From: Planctomycetota bacterium
GTDB lineage: Bacteria > Planctomycetota > JAJSAM01
Assembly: GCA_024274785.1 (NCBI GenBank)
Contig: JAJSAM010000005.1
Coordinates: forward strand, 24,604-88,603
DNA: 64,000 bases
Reading direction: 5' to 3'
Below the pieces are notes generated by a model that was not told where the DNA came from, did no database searches, and saw only the letters and a list, made by a program, of their open reading frames with translations. The position numbers were made by a program, and so were the translations under genes. Positions 26,168-35,506 of this stretch are shown here, piece by piece (positions within the stretch are counted from its first letter, which is position 1; every line of letters starts with the position of its first letter).

Positions 26168-27600
26168 CCTACGATCTGTTCGACGACCCGAATCGCCCCG
26201 GCCGCGTCCTTCCGGACCTCGCCGTGGCGGTCCGCACCGCCGACCGGACCGATCTGGCCGCCTCTATTGCGGAATATCAGCGGGATCTCTCCGCTCCCGC
26301 CGCCGCGGTCGAGGCGGCGCTTCGCCTGGCCGAGCCTTCGTGTTCGGTCATCGTCACCGGCCAGCAGCCGGGACTGCTCGGTGGGCCGATTCTCGTCCTG
26401 GCGAAGGCGCTCTCTGCGATCGCCTGGGCCCACCGGCTTGCGGAGGAGAGCGGCCGCCCGGTCGTCCCGGTGTTCTGGGTGGCGTCGGAGGACCACGACC
26501 TGGCCGAGGTGAACGATCTCACGATCCTCGACCAGGCCGATCGGCTGGTGCGCCTTCGCTTGCCTCTTCCGCCGGGCCGGACGATGCTCTCCGAGGTGGC
26601 CCCCGGCGCCGGTGCGGAAGACCTCTTCACCGCACTTCGGGAAGCTCTCCCTCAGAGCGAGTACCTTAACGCGGTCATTGAGCCGCTGCAGACGGCCGGA
26701 CGCCCATCGCTCGGCCGCTGGTTCGCCGGGATTCTCTCGCGCTGGCTCGGCGGTGAAGGTCTCGTGGTCGTGGAGCCTCATCTCTTCCGCCAGGCGGCGC
26801 GGGGCGTGCTCGATCTGGAACTGAACAGGCCGGGCGCGATCGCTGGAGCGGTGGCCCCGGGTCCGGTCACGCCGGCGCCGGTGCCTTTCTTTGCCGTCCG
26901 GGACGGGGTCAGGTCGCGGCCGGCTTCGATCGCCGACCTCCCGGAGAGTCCCGGGGAGGTTTCCTGGGACGTGCTGACCCGGGTGCTCGCCCAGAACCTC
27001 GCGCTTCCGGTGGCGGGCCACGTGGTCGGGCCGTCCGAGGCGATCTACTGTGAGCAGGTGGTTCCCGCGCACGAGCTTCTGGAGATCCCCGCTCCGCCGC
27101 TGCTCCCACGCGCTTCCCTGGTGCTTCTCGAGCGGAAGGTGTCGCGCGGGCTCAAGCGGTTTTCGGTGACCCTGCCCGACGTGCTCGCGGAGGGGGAGGC
27201 GGCGTTGTGCCGGGACGAATTCAGCCATGTGGGCTTCGACGAGGCCCTGACCGGGCTGACCACTGCGCTCCAGAGCCGGTGGCTCGAAGTGACGGCCGAG
27301 GCGGGGCGGCTCGACGAGACCCTGCAGCGCAAGGCGGAGGGCGCCGAAAAGAACCTGCTGGCGGCAATCGAGAAGCTGAAGATCCAGGGGCGCAAGGCGA
27401 TGGACCGGGTGACCGGACGGGATCAGGAGCAGCGAGCCAAGCTCCTCTCCCATCTGCTTCCGGGCGGCAATCCCCAGGAGCGGGTGTTGTCCCCCCTGCC
27501 GTTCATGGCCCGGCACGGCCCGGACTTGCCGGCCCGGCTGCTCGAGGTGGTTTCGAGAGTTCCCGATGGCCGGATGGCGGTCAGATTGTGGAGAGGGTAG
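26161..27600 (+). CDS. bshC: Bacillithiol synthase, cysteine-adding enzyme BshC
   Basis: BshC joins cysteine to glucosaminyl-malate, the last step of bacillithiol synthesis. The 479-residue protein has the family features VTGQQPGLLGGP (nucleotide-site loop), VFWVASEDHDLAEVN, and a C-terminal coiled coil (KAEGAEKNLLAAIEKLKIQ). ATG 26161 overlaps the methyltransferase gene. The Rossmann core and the HD of EDHD are intact. Confidence 0.92.
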   Translation: MLTYDLFDDPNRPGRVLPDLAVAVRTADRTDLAASIAEYQRDLSAPAAAVEAALRLAEPSCSVIVTGQQPGLLGGPILVLAKALSAIAWAHRLAEESGRPVVPVFWVASEDHDLAEVNDLTILDQADRLVRLRLPLPPGRTMLSEVAPGAGAEDLFTALREALPQSEYLNAVIEPLQTAGRPSLGRWFAGILSRWLGGEGLVVVEPHLFRQAARGVLDLELNRPGAIAGAVAPGPVTPAPVPFFAVRDGVRSRPASIADLPESPGEVSWDVLTRVLAQNLALPVAGHVVGPSEAIYCEQVVPAHELLEIPAPPLLPRASLVLLERKVSRGLKRFSVTLPDVLAEGEAALCRDEFSHVGFDEALTGLTTALQSRWLEVTAEAGRLDETLQRKAEGAEKNLLAAIEKLKIQGRKAMDRVTGRDQEQRAKLLSHLLPGGNPQERVLSPLPFMARHGPDLPARLLEVVSRVPDGRMAVRLWRG

Positions 27601-27625
27601 CCCGCTTTTATCACCAGTGCGCACG
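27601..27625 (-). repeat. R3-like repeat head at the bshC 3' end
   Basis: CCCGCTTTTATCACCAGTGCGC follows the bshC stop directly. It matches the reverse of 12973-12994 and the start of R3 copies at 21487 and 54246. Confidence 0.4.
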
Positions 27626-27683
27626 TTGCGTTCTCGCGAGCCCTCAGGGACATGACAAGCTGTATCTGAGAAAGGAGGGCTGG

Positions 27684-28397
27684 ATGGCAGACGTTCTCGT
27701 GTTTGCGGCGCATCCCGACGACGCCGAACTGGCGGGCGGGGGGCTGATTGCCAAGTGTGTGAAGCTCGGCTATTCGGTCGGCATCATCGACCTGACGAGG
27801 GGGGAACTGGGCACGCGGGGCACCGCTCTGGAGCGGGCCGCCGAATCCGCCGCGGCGGACGAGGTGCTCGGTATCGAGATCCGCGAGAACCTGCGCCTGC
27901 CGGACGGGGGGCTGACCGAGACGCTCGAGGCTCGCAAACTGGTGGTGGACGCCATCCGCCGCCATCGCCCGACGCTCGTCACCGCGCCCTGCACCGAGGA
28001 CCTGCACCCCGACCACGCCGTCGCCGGCCGAATCGTCGCCGCGGCGGTCTACCCGGCCGGCTTCGCGAAGTACGACACCGGCACGCCGCGTTGCCGCCCG
28101 CCGGCCCTCGCCCACTACATGAACCACACCACGTTCCCGCCGTCCTTCATCCTCGACATCAGCGATGTCTGGGAGACCCGGCTCAAGGCGGTGAAGTGCT
28201 ACCGGAGCCAGCTCTTCAACCCCGACAGCCTGGAGCCGAAGACCGGCATCAGCTCTCCGGACTTTCTCGAACGGCTCTCCGCGCGGTTCCGCCACTTCGG
28301 CGCCGAGATCGGTGCGAAGTACGGCGAGCCCTACCTTCTGCATCGCCCCACGCCGGTCGTGGACCCGGTGGCGATCTTCCGGAGGCAGGACGGGTGA
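27684..28397 (+). CDS. bshB1: N-acetylglucosaminyl-malate deacetylase BshB1
   Basis: BshB1 removes the acetyl group from GlcNAc-malate. The 237-residue LmbE-family protein has the zinc motif AHPDDAEL near the N-terminus, LTRGELGTRG, a DLHPDH zinc/catalytic motif and HFGAEIGAKYGEPY at the C-terminus, as in known BshB1. ATG 27684 follows AAGGAGG with good spacing. The stop overlaps the bshA GTG. Confidence 0.93.
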   Translation: MADVLVFAAHPDDAELAGGGLIAKCVKLGYSVGIIDLTRGELGTRGTALERAAESAAADEVLGIEIRENLRLPDGGLTETLEARKLVVDAIRRHRPTLVTAPCTEDLHPDHAVAGRIVAAAVYPAGFAKYDTGTPRCRPPALAHYMNHTTFPPSFILDISDVWETRLKAVKCYRSQLFNPDSLEPKTGISSPDFLERLSARFRHFGAEIGAKYGEPYLLHRPTPVVDPVAIFRRQDG

Positions 28398-29518
28398 AAC
28401 TCGGCATCGTCTGTTACCCGACGTACGGCGGATCCGGAGCCATCGCCACGGAGCTGGGGCAGTCCCTCGCCCGCCGCGGCCACGAGATCCACATGATCTC
28501 CTATGCGCCGCCGTTCCGGTTGCGCGACTTCCGGAGCAACCTCCACTACCACGCGGTGGAGGTATCGTCCTATCCGCTCTTCCGCTACCCCCCCTATGAC
28601 CTCGCTCTCGCCAGCAAGATCATGGAGGTCGTGAGTGAGACCGGTCTCGACCTCCTGCACGCGCACTACGCGATCCCCCACGCGATCTCGGCCTACCTCG
28701 CGAGAGAGATGCTCCCCGCCGACCAGAAGATCAAGGTGATCACGACGTTGCACGGCACGGACATCACCCTGGTGGGAGCGGAGCGCGCTTACAAGGAGGT
28801 CACCCGGTTCGGCATTCGCGAATCGGATGGTGTCACGGTGGTCTCGGACTGGTTGCTCGAGGAGACGAAGCGGATCTTCGGCGTCACGCGGGAGATGCGG
28901 GTCATCCCGAACTTCGTGGACACCCATCGGTTCAAACCGGGCCTCGATGCGGAGTACCGTGCGCGTTTCGCCGCCCCGGAAGAGAAGATCCTGGTCCACG
29001 CCAGCAACTTCCGCCCGGTGAAGCGCGTGCAGGACGTGGTCCGCATCCTCGCCCTGGTCCGCGAGCAGATCCCCGCCCGGCTGGTTCTCGTCGGTGACGG
29101 CCCGGAGCTCCCGAGAGCCGCGGAGCTGGCGGCGGAGCTCGGCGTACGGGAGCACGTGGTCTTCGCCGGCCAGCAGGAGGCGATCGAGTTGCTCCTCAAG
29201 GTTTCCGACCTCTTCCTCCTTCCGAGTGAGTTCGAGAGTTTCGGCCTGGCCGCTCTGGAGGCTCTCTCCTGCGGCCTCCCGGTCATCGCCACGAATACGG
29301 GAGGCCTCCCCGATGTGGTGAAGGAAGGCAAGAGCGGCCACCTCTGCCGCGTAGGCGACGTCCCCTGCATGGCGAGCTTCGCGATCAACCTGCTCGGCCA
29401 CGAGGACTCCCACCAGAGCTACCGATTGGCGGCGCGTGAGGATGTGCTCCGCCACTACAACGTGGAGGACGTGGTGATCGACTACGAGCGGTACTACGAG
29501 GAGATCCTCCGGGCGTAG
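28394..29518 (+). CDS. bshA: L-malate glycosyltransferase BshA
   Basis: BshA makes GlcNAc-malate from UDP-GlcNAc and malate, the first bacillithiol step. The 374-residue GT4 protein starts MKLGIVCYPTYGGSGAIATELG (shown in two parts in the family as CYPTYGGSG and ATELG), has HASNFRPVKRVQDV and the GT4 motif SEFESFGLAALEALSCG. GTG 28394 overlaps bshB1 by four bases. A hairpin lies just downstream. Confidence 0.94.
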   Translation: MKLGIVCYPTYGGSGAIATELGQSLARRGHEIHMISYAPPFRLRDFRSNLHYHAVEVSSYPLFRYPPYDLALASKIMEVVSETGLDLLHAHYAIPHAISAYLAREMLPADQKIKVITTLHGTDITLVGAERAYKEVTRFGIRESDGVTVVSDWLLEETKRIFGVTREMRVIPNFVDTHRFKPGLDAEYRARFAAPEEKILVHASNFRPVKRVQDVVRILALVREQIPARLVLVGDGPELPRAAELAAELGVREHVVFAGQQEAIELLLKVSDLFLLPSEFESFGLAALEALSCGLPVIATNTGGLPDVVKEGKSGHLCRVGDVPCMASFAINLLGHEDSHQSYRLAAREDVLRHYNVEDVVIDYERYYEEILRA

Positions 29519-29531
29519 CCTGCGCCCGGAG

Positions 29532-29551
29532 GGTCGGGCGCCGTCCCGACC
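29532..29551 (+). terminator. Hairpin after bshA
   Basis: A perfect 7-bp stem, GGTCGGG (29532-29538) and CCCGACC (29545-29551), with a 6-base loop begins 13 bases after the bshA stop. No T-run follows, so it may be a rho-type end or an RNA-stabilising hairpin. Confidence 0.5.
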
Positions 29552-29659
29552 AGACCCAATGCCGCGTCGACTCCGGAAGTCCCGCCCGGGCCGCTGAGTC
29601 GCCCCGCTTCCATCAACCCGATCCGCCCTCCCCGAACCCCCGTTCCTGAACGAGCAGGG

Positions 29660-31189
29660 TCACCGCTCGTTTCTTCCATCCGAGGGACTCCGGCGGGTGG
29701 AATCCGCCCTGGGCTGCACGGCCCGGAAAACAGCCTGGGGCACATAGCGGTTCAGGGCCTTCGTGCGTTCCGGGTGCGCGCTGAAGAGGACCACCCGTCC
29801 CGCTCCGAATCGGCCGCGGACGATCGCCGGGGTGCCGGGCATCACCCCCTTCGGCGCGCCGTTCTTCGCGATCCCCGTGACATAGATCGCGAGGGCATCG
29901 AAATCGGGAATCTCCGGATCCCCGGCGGGCGCGAGGATGGGGCCCTGGCCGTAGTAGATGTCCGGTCCGGCCTTCCCGCCGAACATCGCCCGCCCGGCCG
30001 CGGTCAAGCGCAGGCGGACGGTGCCGGTGCCCCGCGCCCAGTGTTCCGTGTCGAGCACCTTCGCATCGACGATCCCGAGCGACCACGAGTAGTGCCGCGT
30101 GGCCAGGTAGGCGCCCGCGCAGAATCCGAGGTAGCCGCCACCCTTCCGGACGAACTCCCGAACCGCGTTGCGCCCCGGCTCCCCGAGGGTTCGCGACTGC
30201 CCGGCTCCCGTGCCGCCGGGGAAGGCCACGACGTCGAACGATGCCAGGGCGCCCGCGGCGATCTCGGCGGCGGTGATCCGCCGAGATCGGATCTTTCCCC
30301 CGGCCGGCAGGCACTGCTCGACGAACCAGGCGCTCTTCGCCCCCGTCCCCCCGTCGTTGTAGATCGCGAGGCGGACCTCGCCGCGCTTCCGATCCTTCGG
30401 GAAGAGCGTGTAGGGAGATGATGCCGGTTCCATCATCCCGAGTTCGACGAGGAGGCGGTGGACCGCAATGCGGTGCTGGCGGACGCGGATCGCGACGGGA
30501 TCCCGAACCGAGGTTTCGGCGATGAGGGAATGGGCAGAAAGTCGCACCGCCGCCGCCCGCGCGAGGCTCCCTTCGATGGGCTCCTTGATCACGACCCATT
30601 TCCGGTCTTTTCGGGGCGTCCGTTCGTTCGCCGCCTTCGCCATGAGTCCGGCGATACGTTCCGTATCCGGATCCGGAAAGACGATCAGGCTGTTCCCGAG
30701 GTACTTGCGCTTCGCCGTCGTCATCGAGCGGTAGTTCGCCGATTCATGGAGGTCGAGGAGCCAGTCGGGCCGAAGGCCGGTGACGAGGCGCCAGATCGGC
30801 CTCGCGAGCGGCCCGGTGATCTTCAAGTCCGCCGAGGGGAACTGCCGGTTCAGATCGTAGTCCGGGTTCGCCGGGACCTTGCGTTGGACGGCTTCGCAGG
30901 CCCTCCGGTTGATGCTCGGGATCACGACGAGGGTGCCGCGGATGATTGCCCAGTGCCGGATCGCCCGCGCGGCCCGCCAGCCCGCCGGCTCGTCCCCGTG
31001 CATCCCCCCCACCACGACCACCGTGGGCCCGGCTCTTACCGCGCGGCGAAGGAACGCCGGAGTCTCCCACCGGGTCCCTTTGGCGAGCGCGACCTCGGAA
31101 ATGGTGTTCGCATCCCCGCGCGCGTCAGGCGGCGCAAGAAGCAGGAGGCCGGCAAGGACCAGCGTGGCTTTCAGAACCGGGGCTCTCAT
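29660..31189 (-). CDS. Secreted M14/aspartoacylase-like domain fused to a BPL_N amidotransferase-like domain
   Basis: The 509-residue protein has a signal peptide (about residues 1-25). The first domain resembles succinylglutamate desuccinylase/M14 carboxypeptidases: VVGGMHGDEPAGWRAAR gives the zinc His and Glu, and LLDLHESANYRS the third ligand region. The second part (from about residue 270) looks like the biotin protein ligase N-terminal, class I amidotransferase-like fold: FDVVAFPGGTGAGQS, and the Cys in GGYLGFCAGAYLA. Both seem intact, so it may process peptide or amide compounds in the periplasm. ATG 31189 begins the signal peptide. Confidence 0.75.
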   Translation of the reverse strand: MRAPVLKATLVLAGLLLLAPPDARGDANTISEVALAKGTRWETPAFLRRAVRAGPTVVVVGGMHGDEPAGWRAARAIRHWAIIRGTLVVIPSINRRACEAVQRKVPANPDYDLNRQFPSADLKITGPLARPIWRLVTGLRPDWLLDLHESANYRSMTTAKRKYLGNSLIVFPDPDTERIAGLMAKAANERTPRKDRKWVVIKEPIEGSLARAAAVRLSAHSLIAETSVRDPVAIRVRQHRIAVHRLLVELGMMEPASSPYTLFPKDRKRGEVRLAIYNDGGTGAKSAWFVEQCLPAGGKIRSRRITAAEIAAGALASFDVVAFPGGTGAGQSRTLGEPGRNAVREFVRKGGGYLGFCAGAYLATRHYSWSLGIVDAKVLDTEHWARGTGTVRLRLTAAGRAMFGGKAGPDIYYGQGPILAPAGDPEIPDFDALAIYVTGIAKNGAPKGVMPGTPAIVRGRFGAGRVVLFSAHPERTKALNRYVPQAVFRAVQPRADSTRRSPSDGRNER

Positions 31190-31279
31190 GATGCGAAAGA
31201 GGGTAGCAGAGTCCGGTGACAGGTTCATCGATCGGCTCCAGCCGGACGGCAGTCGCGCCCGGACTCGGAATCTCCCAGC

Positions 31280-31793
31280 TCACGCCGTCGGCAGCGGGCT
31301 CAGCAGCCCCCGATCAGCGAGCTGCTGGAAGTGGCTCGACACGCTCGCTGCGAGGGCCCTGTCCCGGACGAGCAGGCCCAGCTCGAAGTTGCGGTCGAGG
31401 GCGGCCTCGGTCAGGTTTGCCGAGGTTACGAAGACAGTCTCTCCATCGGTCACGACGGCCTTGGCGTGCAGGATGCCCCCGGGGCCGTCTTGTTCGAGGG
31501 AGCGGGGGTCGTAGTAGACGAATGGCCTTGACGATCCTGGCCAGTCCGTGCCCCGGAAACGATCGGCGAACCGGCGCACCAGGGCTGACGGGGTCGTCTT
31601 GTCGCCCCCGCGGCGCTGGATGTTCAGCAGGAAGCTCGCCGAGCGCCGCCACGACGGCCTCGCCCCCCTCGCGCAGGCCGAGCGCGGACTGCAATGAGAC
31701 GGCGCTGCACGCGACCGGGAGGATGCCCGACTGAAGGGCATGCACCAGGCGCTTTCGCAGGTGCGCCGGCAGGGTCAGGAAGGCCTCGGTCAT
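31280..31793 (-). pseudogene. drmC: drmC remnant (DISARM phospholipase D protein), internal deletion and frame change
   Basis: The 5' part (31793 to about 31637) reads LRKRLVHALQSGILPVACSA and LREGGEAVVAAL, the DrmC N-terminus. The frame then shifts into SFLLNIQRRGGDKTT and the PLD motif region ILHAKAVVTDGETVFVTSANLTEAALDRN, the DrmC C-terminus. About 80 residues, including the first PLD motif region, are missing at the join near 31637. The fragment is therefore probably non-functional. It overlaps drmB by four bases, as in intact DISARM operons. Confidence 0.8.
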
Positions 31794-32890
31794 CGAGTCT
31801 CTCCGAAGAACGCAGCGTCGGCGGTCGCCAGCGTGGGAATGACCAGCGCGCGGTCGAGGTAGTCGTTGCGCATCTCGCAGGAGGTCTCCGCCACCAGCGC
31901 ACAGCCGTGGCAGGCGGCGCCGTGGAGCCAGCGGCCCTCCATGCTCTCGCCCGGTGCGTGCTGGGCGCAGATCGGGTCATTCGAGCAGAGCGCGCCCGTC
32001 CGCAACGCGTGAGCCAGATGGGCTTCGATGTGCCGGGCTTGCTGGACCAGTCCTCCGAGCGTTCCCTCGGCGTCGGGGCTTCCCGTGTAGCGGAGGATGC
32101 CGTAGCGCCCCGCCTTGGCGTCGGCGTAGATCCGCTCGCGGATTGAGCTTGCGAGGTAGCCGCAGCGCATGGCGAGGGACTGGATCAGGAGGTGTGAGAG
32201 CGTGTGCAGGAGCGCATACGGACCGCCGGGGAAGGGGCGTTCGGTCTTGCGGTTCTCATTCCACGGCCGCTTTCCCCGGCAGACGCCGAGCGGCGGTGGG
32301 CTTAAATCGAGTTGCGTAGCCTCGTGGAGCTTGCGTGACTTCCCGCATTCGCAGCGTACCGACAGGTCGGCGAGGTCACCCCCCGTACCGCGTTCGTCGA
32401 GCCGGAGCTGTCGGCGGCGGTTGTCCGCGTAGTCCTGTACGAACCCGTGCCAGTCGAGATCGTCCACATGTCCCTTGGGGCAGGCGCGCACGAAGCGGGT
32501 GGGAACGACCCTCAGACCGTCGAAGCGGCCGCGGTCATCGAGGGCCTTCCGGTGGATCAGCCGGCGGGACCGCTTGCGATCTCTGCTCCCGGCATCCTCC
32601 CGGACGACAAACCACTCCGGAAAACGCCAGACCCCGATCCCTTTCCGGGACTCGCGCGGATCGCTCGAATCGACGGGCGGGGCGTAGAGGCGCGGCGCGG
32701 GAACCCCTGTCATGATCTGGAGTTTTCGCGTGAGCCTCGACTCGCTGATCTCGACGAGATCCCCCGGCTTCGGCCAGGTATCGAGCCCACCGACGATCAC
32801 TGCGTAGTTCGGCAGGTCGAGAAGCGCTCCCGGCCCCCAGGTGGTGATCACCTGGCTGCGGCGGATCTGCCCATGTGCCTTCCTGCTCAT
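31790..32890 (-). pseudogene. drmB: drmB remnant (DUF1998 protein of DISARM), in-frame internal deletion
   Basis: The open frame of 366 residues begins like DrmB (IRRSQVITTWGPGALLDLP). It keeps zinc-type motifs (ACPKGHVDDLDW, CECGK, LGVCRGKRPW) and the DUF1998 C-terminus (LLHTLSHLLIQSLAMRCGY, CSNDPICAQH, ACHGCAL). Full DrmB is about 600 residues or more; here the centre is missing at about residue 210 (near 32260), without loss of frame. The product could still be made but lacks the middle region. Confidence 0.82.
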
Positions 32891-34570
32891 GAGCCCTCCT
32901 CCACCGGTGCGCCGCCGAGGTCCTTCAGGAACAGATTGACCTGGGGCTCGACGTCGCGGAGCGATCGGTTGGCCTTGAACTTCCGGTGGTGCTCCGACTC
33001 GAACTCCTGGTCGAGCATCTCCCGCAGGAGCGGACGTGGTTGCGTCAACTCGTACTTCTGGTACTGCACCGCCACGCCTTTCTGCTGGTAGTCCTGGACG
33101 ACTTTCAGCCAGGAATCGAGCAGCTCGACCACGCGATTCTGCACACTGCGCAGGCGCTCCTCACGCTCGGCCTCGTCCACAAACGGTTGCCCGCGTACGC
33201 GCTCGAGGAAGGCGTCGAGGAGCCGTCGCTCGAGTGCTACGCGGACCTCGGCGATCTCCGCGACCCCCTGCGGCGGCGTCAGCCGAGGCTCCGCGTGCCG
33301 CGCCAGCGCGACCAGCGCCCCGGCGAAGCCTGGATCGAGCGCGCGGGAGGAGAACGGCGTGACGCTGCTCACCTCCACCGGGCGGTAGAAGGTCTCGTGG
33401 TAGTGCCGGAAGCGCTCGTAGTGTGAGCGGTCCCTCGGTTTGTGGATGTTGAGCAGGGTCACCACCAGCCCGGGGCGCTCATCGTCACGACCGACGCGGC
33501 TGGTCGCCTGGATGCACTCCGCGTGGGTCTTTGGCTGGCCGAGGACGACCATCAGCCCGAGGCGCGGGATGTCCAATCCCACGGAGATCATGTTCGTGGC
33601 GATGGCGCAGTCCACGCGCTGCTTATCGCCAAAGGTCGCCTCCAGTCGCCGGCGGGCCTCCGCCACCTTGTCGGTCGAGACCCGCGAGGTGAGCTCCACC
33701 ACTTCGGAGAAGGTCTTTCGATCCCGAAAGAGCCCATGTTTTTCACCGATGCGCTTGTGTCCCCCGTAGCTCTTGACGGTGTTCTGGACCTGCTCCTCGA
33801 GGATGCGCCGTGCGCCTCCCAGTTCGCGCAGGCTGTTGAAGTAACCGAGCACCGTCATGTAGGGATCGGCCGGGTTGTTCGCGTGCTGGTGTCCTCCGGC
33901 ATCCCGGTAGGCGCGTTCCGCGGCCCCCATGAGCGCCAGCCGGACCCGGCGCATCACTTCCCTGGGGTTGCGGCCTGGGCGGCGATGCCGAGATAGTGTC
34001 TGGCGGAGGTCTCGACGGCCGGCACCGTCTTGGCGAAGAACGAGTCTCGGCGGTCGGGCCCCGGCGGCGGGAAGATCTGCGTCTGCGGCCGATCGAAGAG
34101 CGCCTGGATCTGATCCTGGGCCCGGCGTACGGTCGCGGTGGAGGCGACGATCTTCGGGCGCACCGTACCCCCGTCATCCTCGCGGACGCAGAGTGCTTCG
34201 ATAGCCGCTTCGTACAGCCCGGCCATCGTGCCGAGCGGCCCCGAGATCAGGTGCAACTCGTCCTGGATGATCAGATCGGGGGGCAGAAGAGGCGTGGCGA
34301 GACGCTTGCCGCACCCCGGTTCCGCCGCGCTGTAGAAGCCCCGGGAGTCATGGTGATCCGCTCCACCGAGGATCGCCCCCGACGGCCCGACAAACGGCAG
34401 CGCCGCGAACTTGTCGACGGTGGCGATCAGGAAGGCCGGCAGCCGCCGATAGATCGATTCGTCCACCGCCACAATCGGCAGTTGCCGGTCGCGGGTGAAG
34501 TCGCACTCGAAGTTGGCGCAGACGATGCCCAGCTCGGTGGGATTGTCGTCGCTTGGCTTGAGAACGAAGG
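32887..34570 (-). pseudogene. drmA: drmA remnant (DISARM helicase), 5' truncated and frameshifted
   Basis: The C-terminal half of the DISARM helicase DrmA is recognisable: LKPSDDNPTELGIVCANFECDF, IIQDELHLISGPLGT (DEAD-like box) and KIVASTAT. After a one-base loss near 33973-33975 it continues in another frame with NPADPYMTVLGYFNSLRELGG and CIQATSRVGRD (helicase motif VI region). The N-terminal half is gone: the frame runs into unrelated sequence at about 34570. Either change alone would inactivate it, though the frameshift could be a sequencing error. Confidence 0.85.
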
Positions 34571-34930
34571 AACTGGACTCCAAAGCGAAGGCCGAAGAGC
34601 AGGGTAAGGACCCCTTCGACGCCCGGGCTCCTCCGGCGGGGTAAGGGGGGCGTAGAGGGCGAACCCGGGGTTACGGTGCAGTGGCCGGTGTCCCCTTCGG
34701 GGTGCAAGAGGAAAACACGACGAAAGGGGCGTGCCGGGGGAGGGTCTGTCCCGGGAGGGGCTAAACGCGACGAAACGGACCGAGAAGAGCCGGTGGGAGG
34801 ACTTGCCGGGAGAGGGGACGACGGATAGCCTCCGGAGAACCCGAGAAGGGTCGACCTGGACTGCCACGGACGGCGAACAGGTGGGCTCTGACCGGATCTG
34901 GGGCGGCGGAGCTGAATGCCGTGAGATTAA
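34571..34930. other. Non-coding filler at the drmD/drmA deletion junction
   Basis: The 360 bases between the drmD 5' fragment and the drmA 3' fragment match neither gene and have no supported frame. In intact DISARM this place would hold the rest of drmD, the methylase gene drmMI and the 5' half of drmA, several kilobases in total. No IS ends or transposase pieces were recognised. Confidence 0.55.
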
Positions 34931-35506
34931 ATCGCCTATTCGTGCCTCGAGTTCCGCCTTCCACTGTTCGAGGACCGACGGCGGCGCGGCGACCACGATG
35001 GTCTTGCACTTCTTTCGCAGCAGCAGCTCGCGGGCGATCAGGCCGGCTTCGATGGTCTTGCCGAGGCCGGTGTCGTCGGCGATGAAGAGATTGACGCGCG
35101 GCAGTCGCAGCGCTTTTCGCAGCGGCTCCATCTGGTAGGCGTCGATCTTGATCCCGGTGCGGAAGGGGGCTTGGAAGAGGTTCGGGTCGGTCGCCGTCGG
35201 GCAGTTCCAGCGCAGGGTGTGCAGAAAGGCCCCGAACTGGCGCGGCGCGTCGAATCCCTTGGCGGCGAGATCGCTCCAGCCCTCTTCCTGGAGAATGAAG
35301 CGATCGGGCTCGAACTCCCAGAACACGCTCAAGGCCTGGCCCTGCGCATCATCGTCGGCGCACGCCAGGCGCACCAGGCAGGACTGACCCGGCGTATCCG
35401 GTTCGATGACCTCCTCGACGAGCCATCGTCTCGATCGCACGTGGACCAGCTCGCCCAATCGTGGCGCTCGCTCAGGCAGCAGATGGGTCGTCGTGGAATC
35501 CGTCAA
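34931..35506 (-). pseudogene. drmD: drmD remnant (DISARM SNF2-like helicase), only the 5' end
   Basis: About 191 residues match the DrmD N-terminus: LPERAPRLGELVHVRSRRWLV, QMEPLRKALRLPRVN and the Walker A region ADDTGLGKTIEAGLI, then APPSVLEQWKAELE. The sequence then ends in unrelated DNA at about 34930. All later helicase motifs are absent. Confidence 0.82.
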
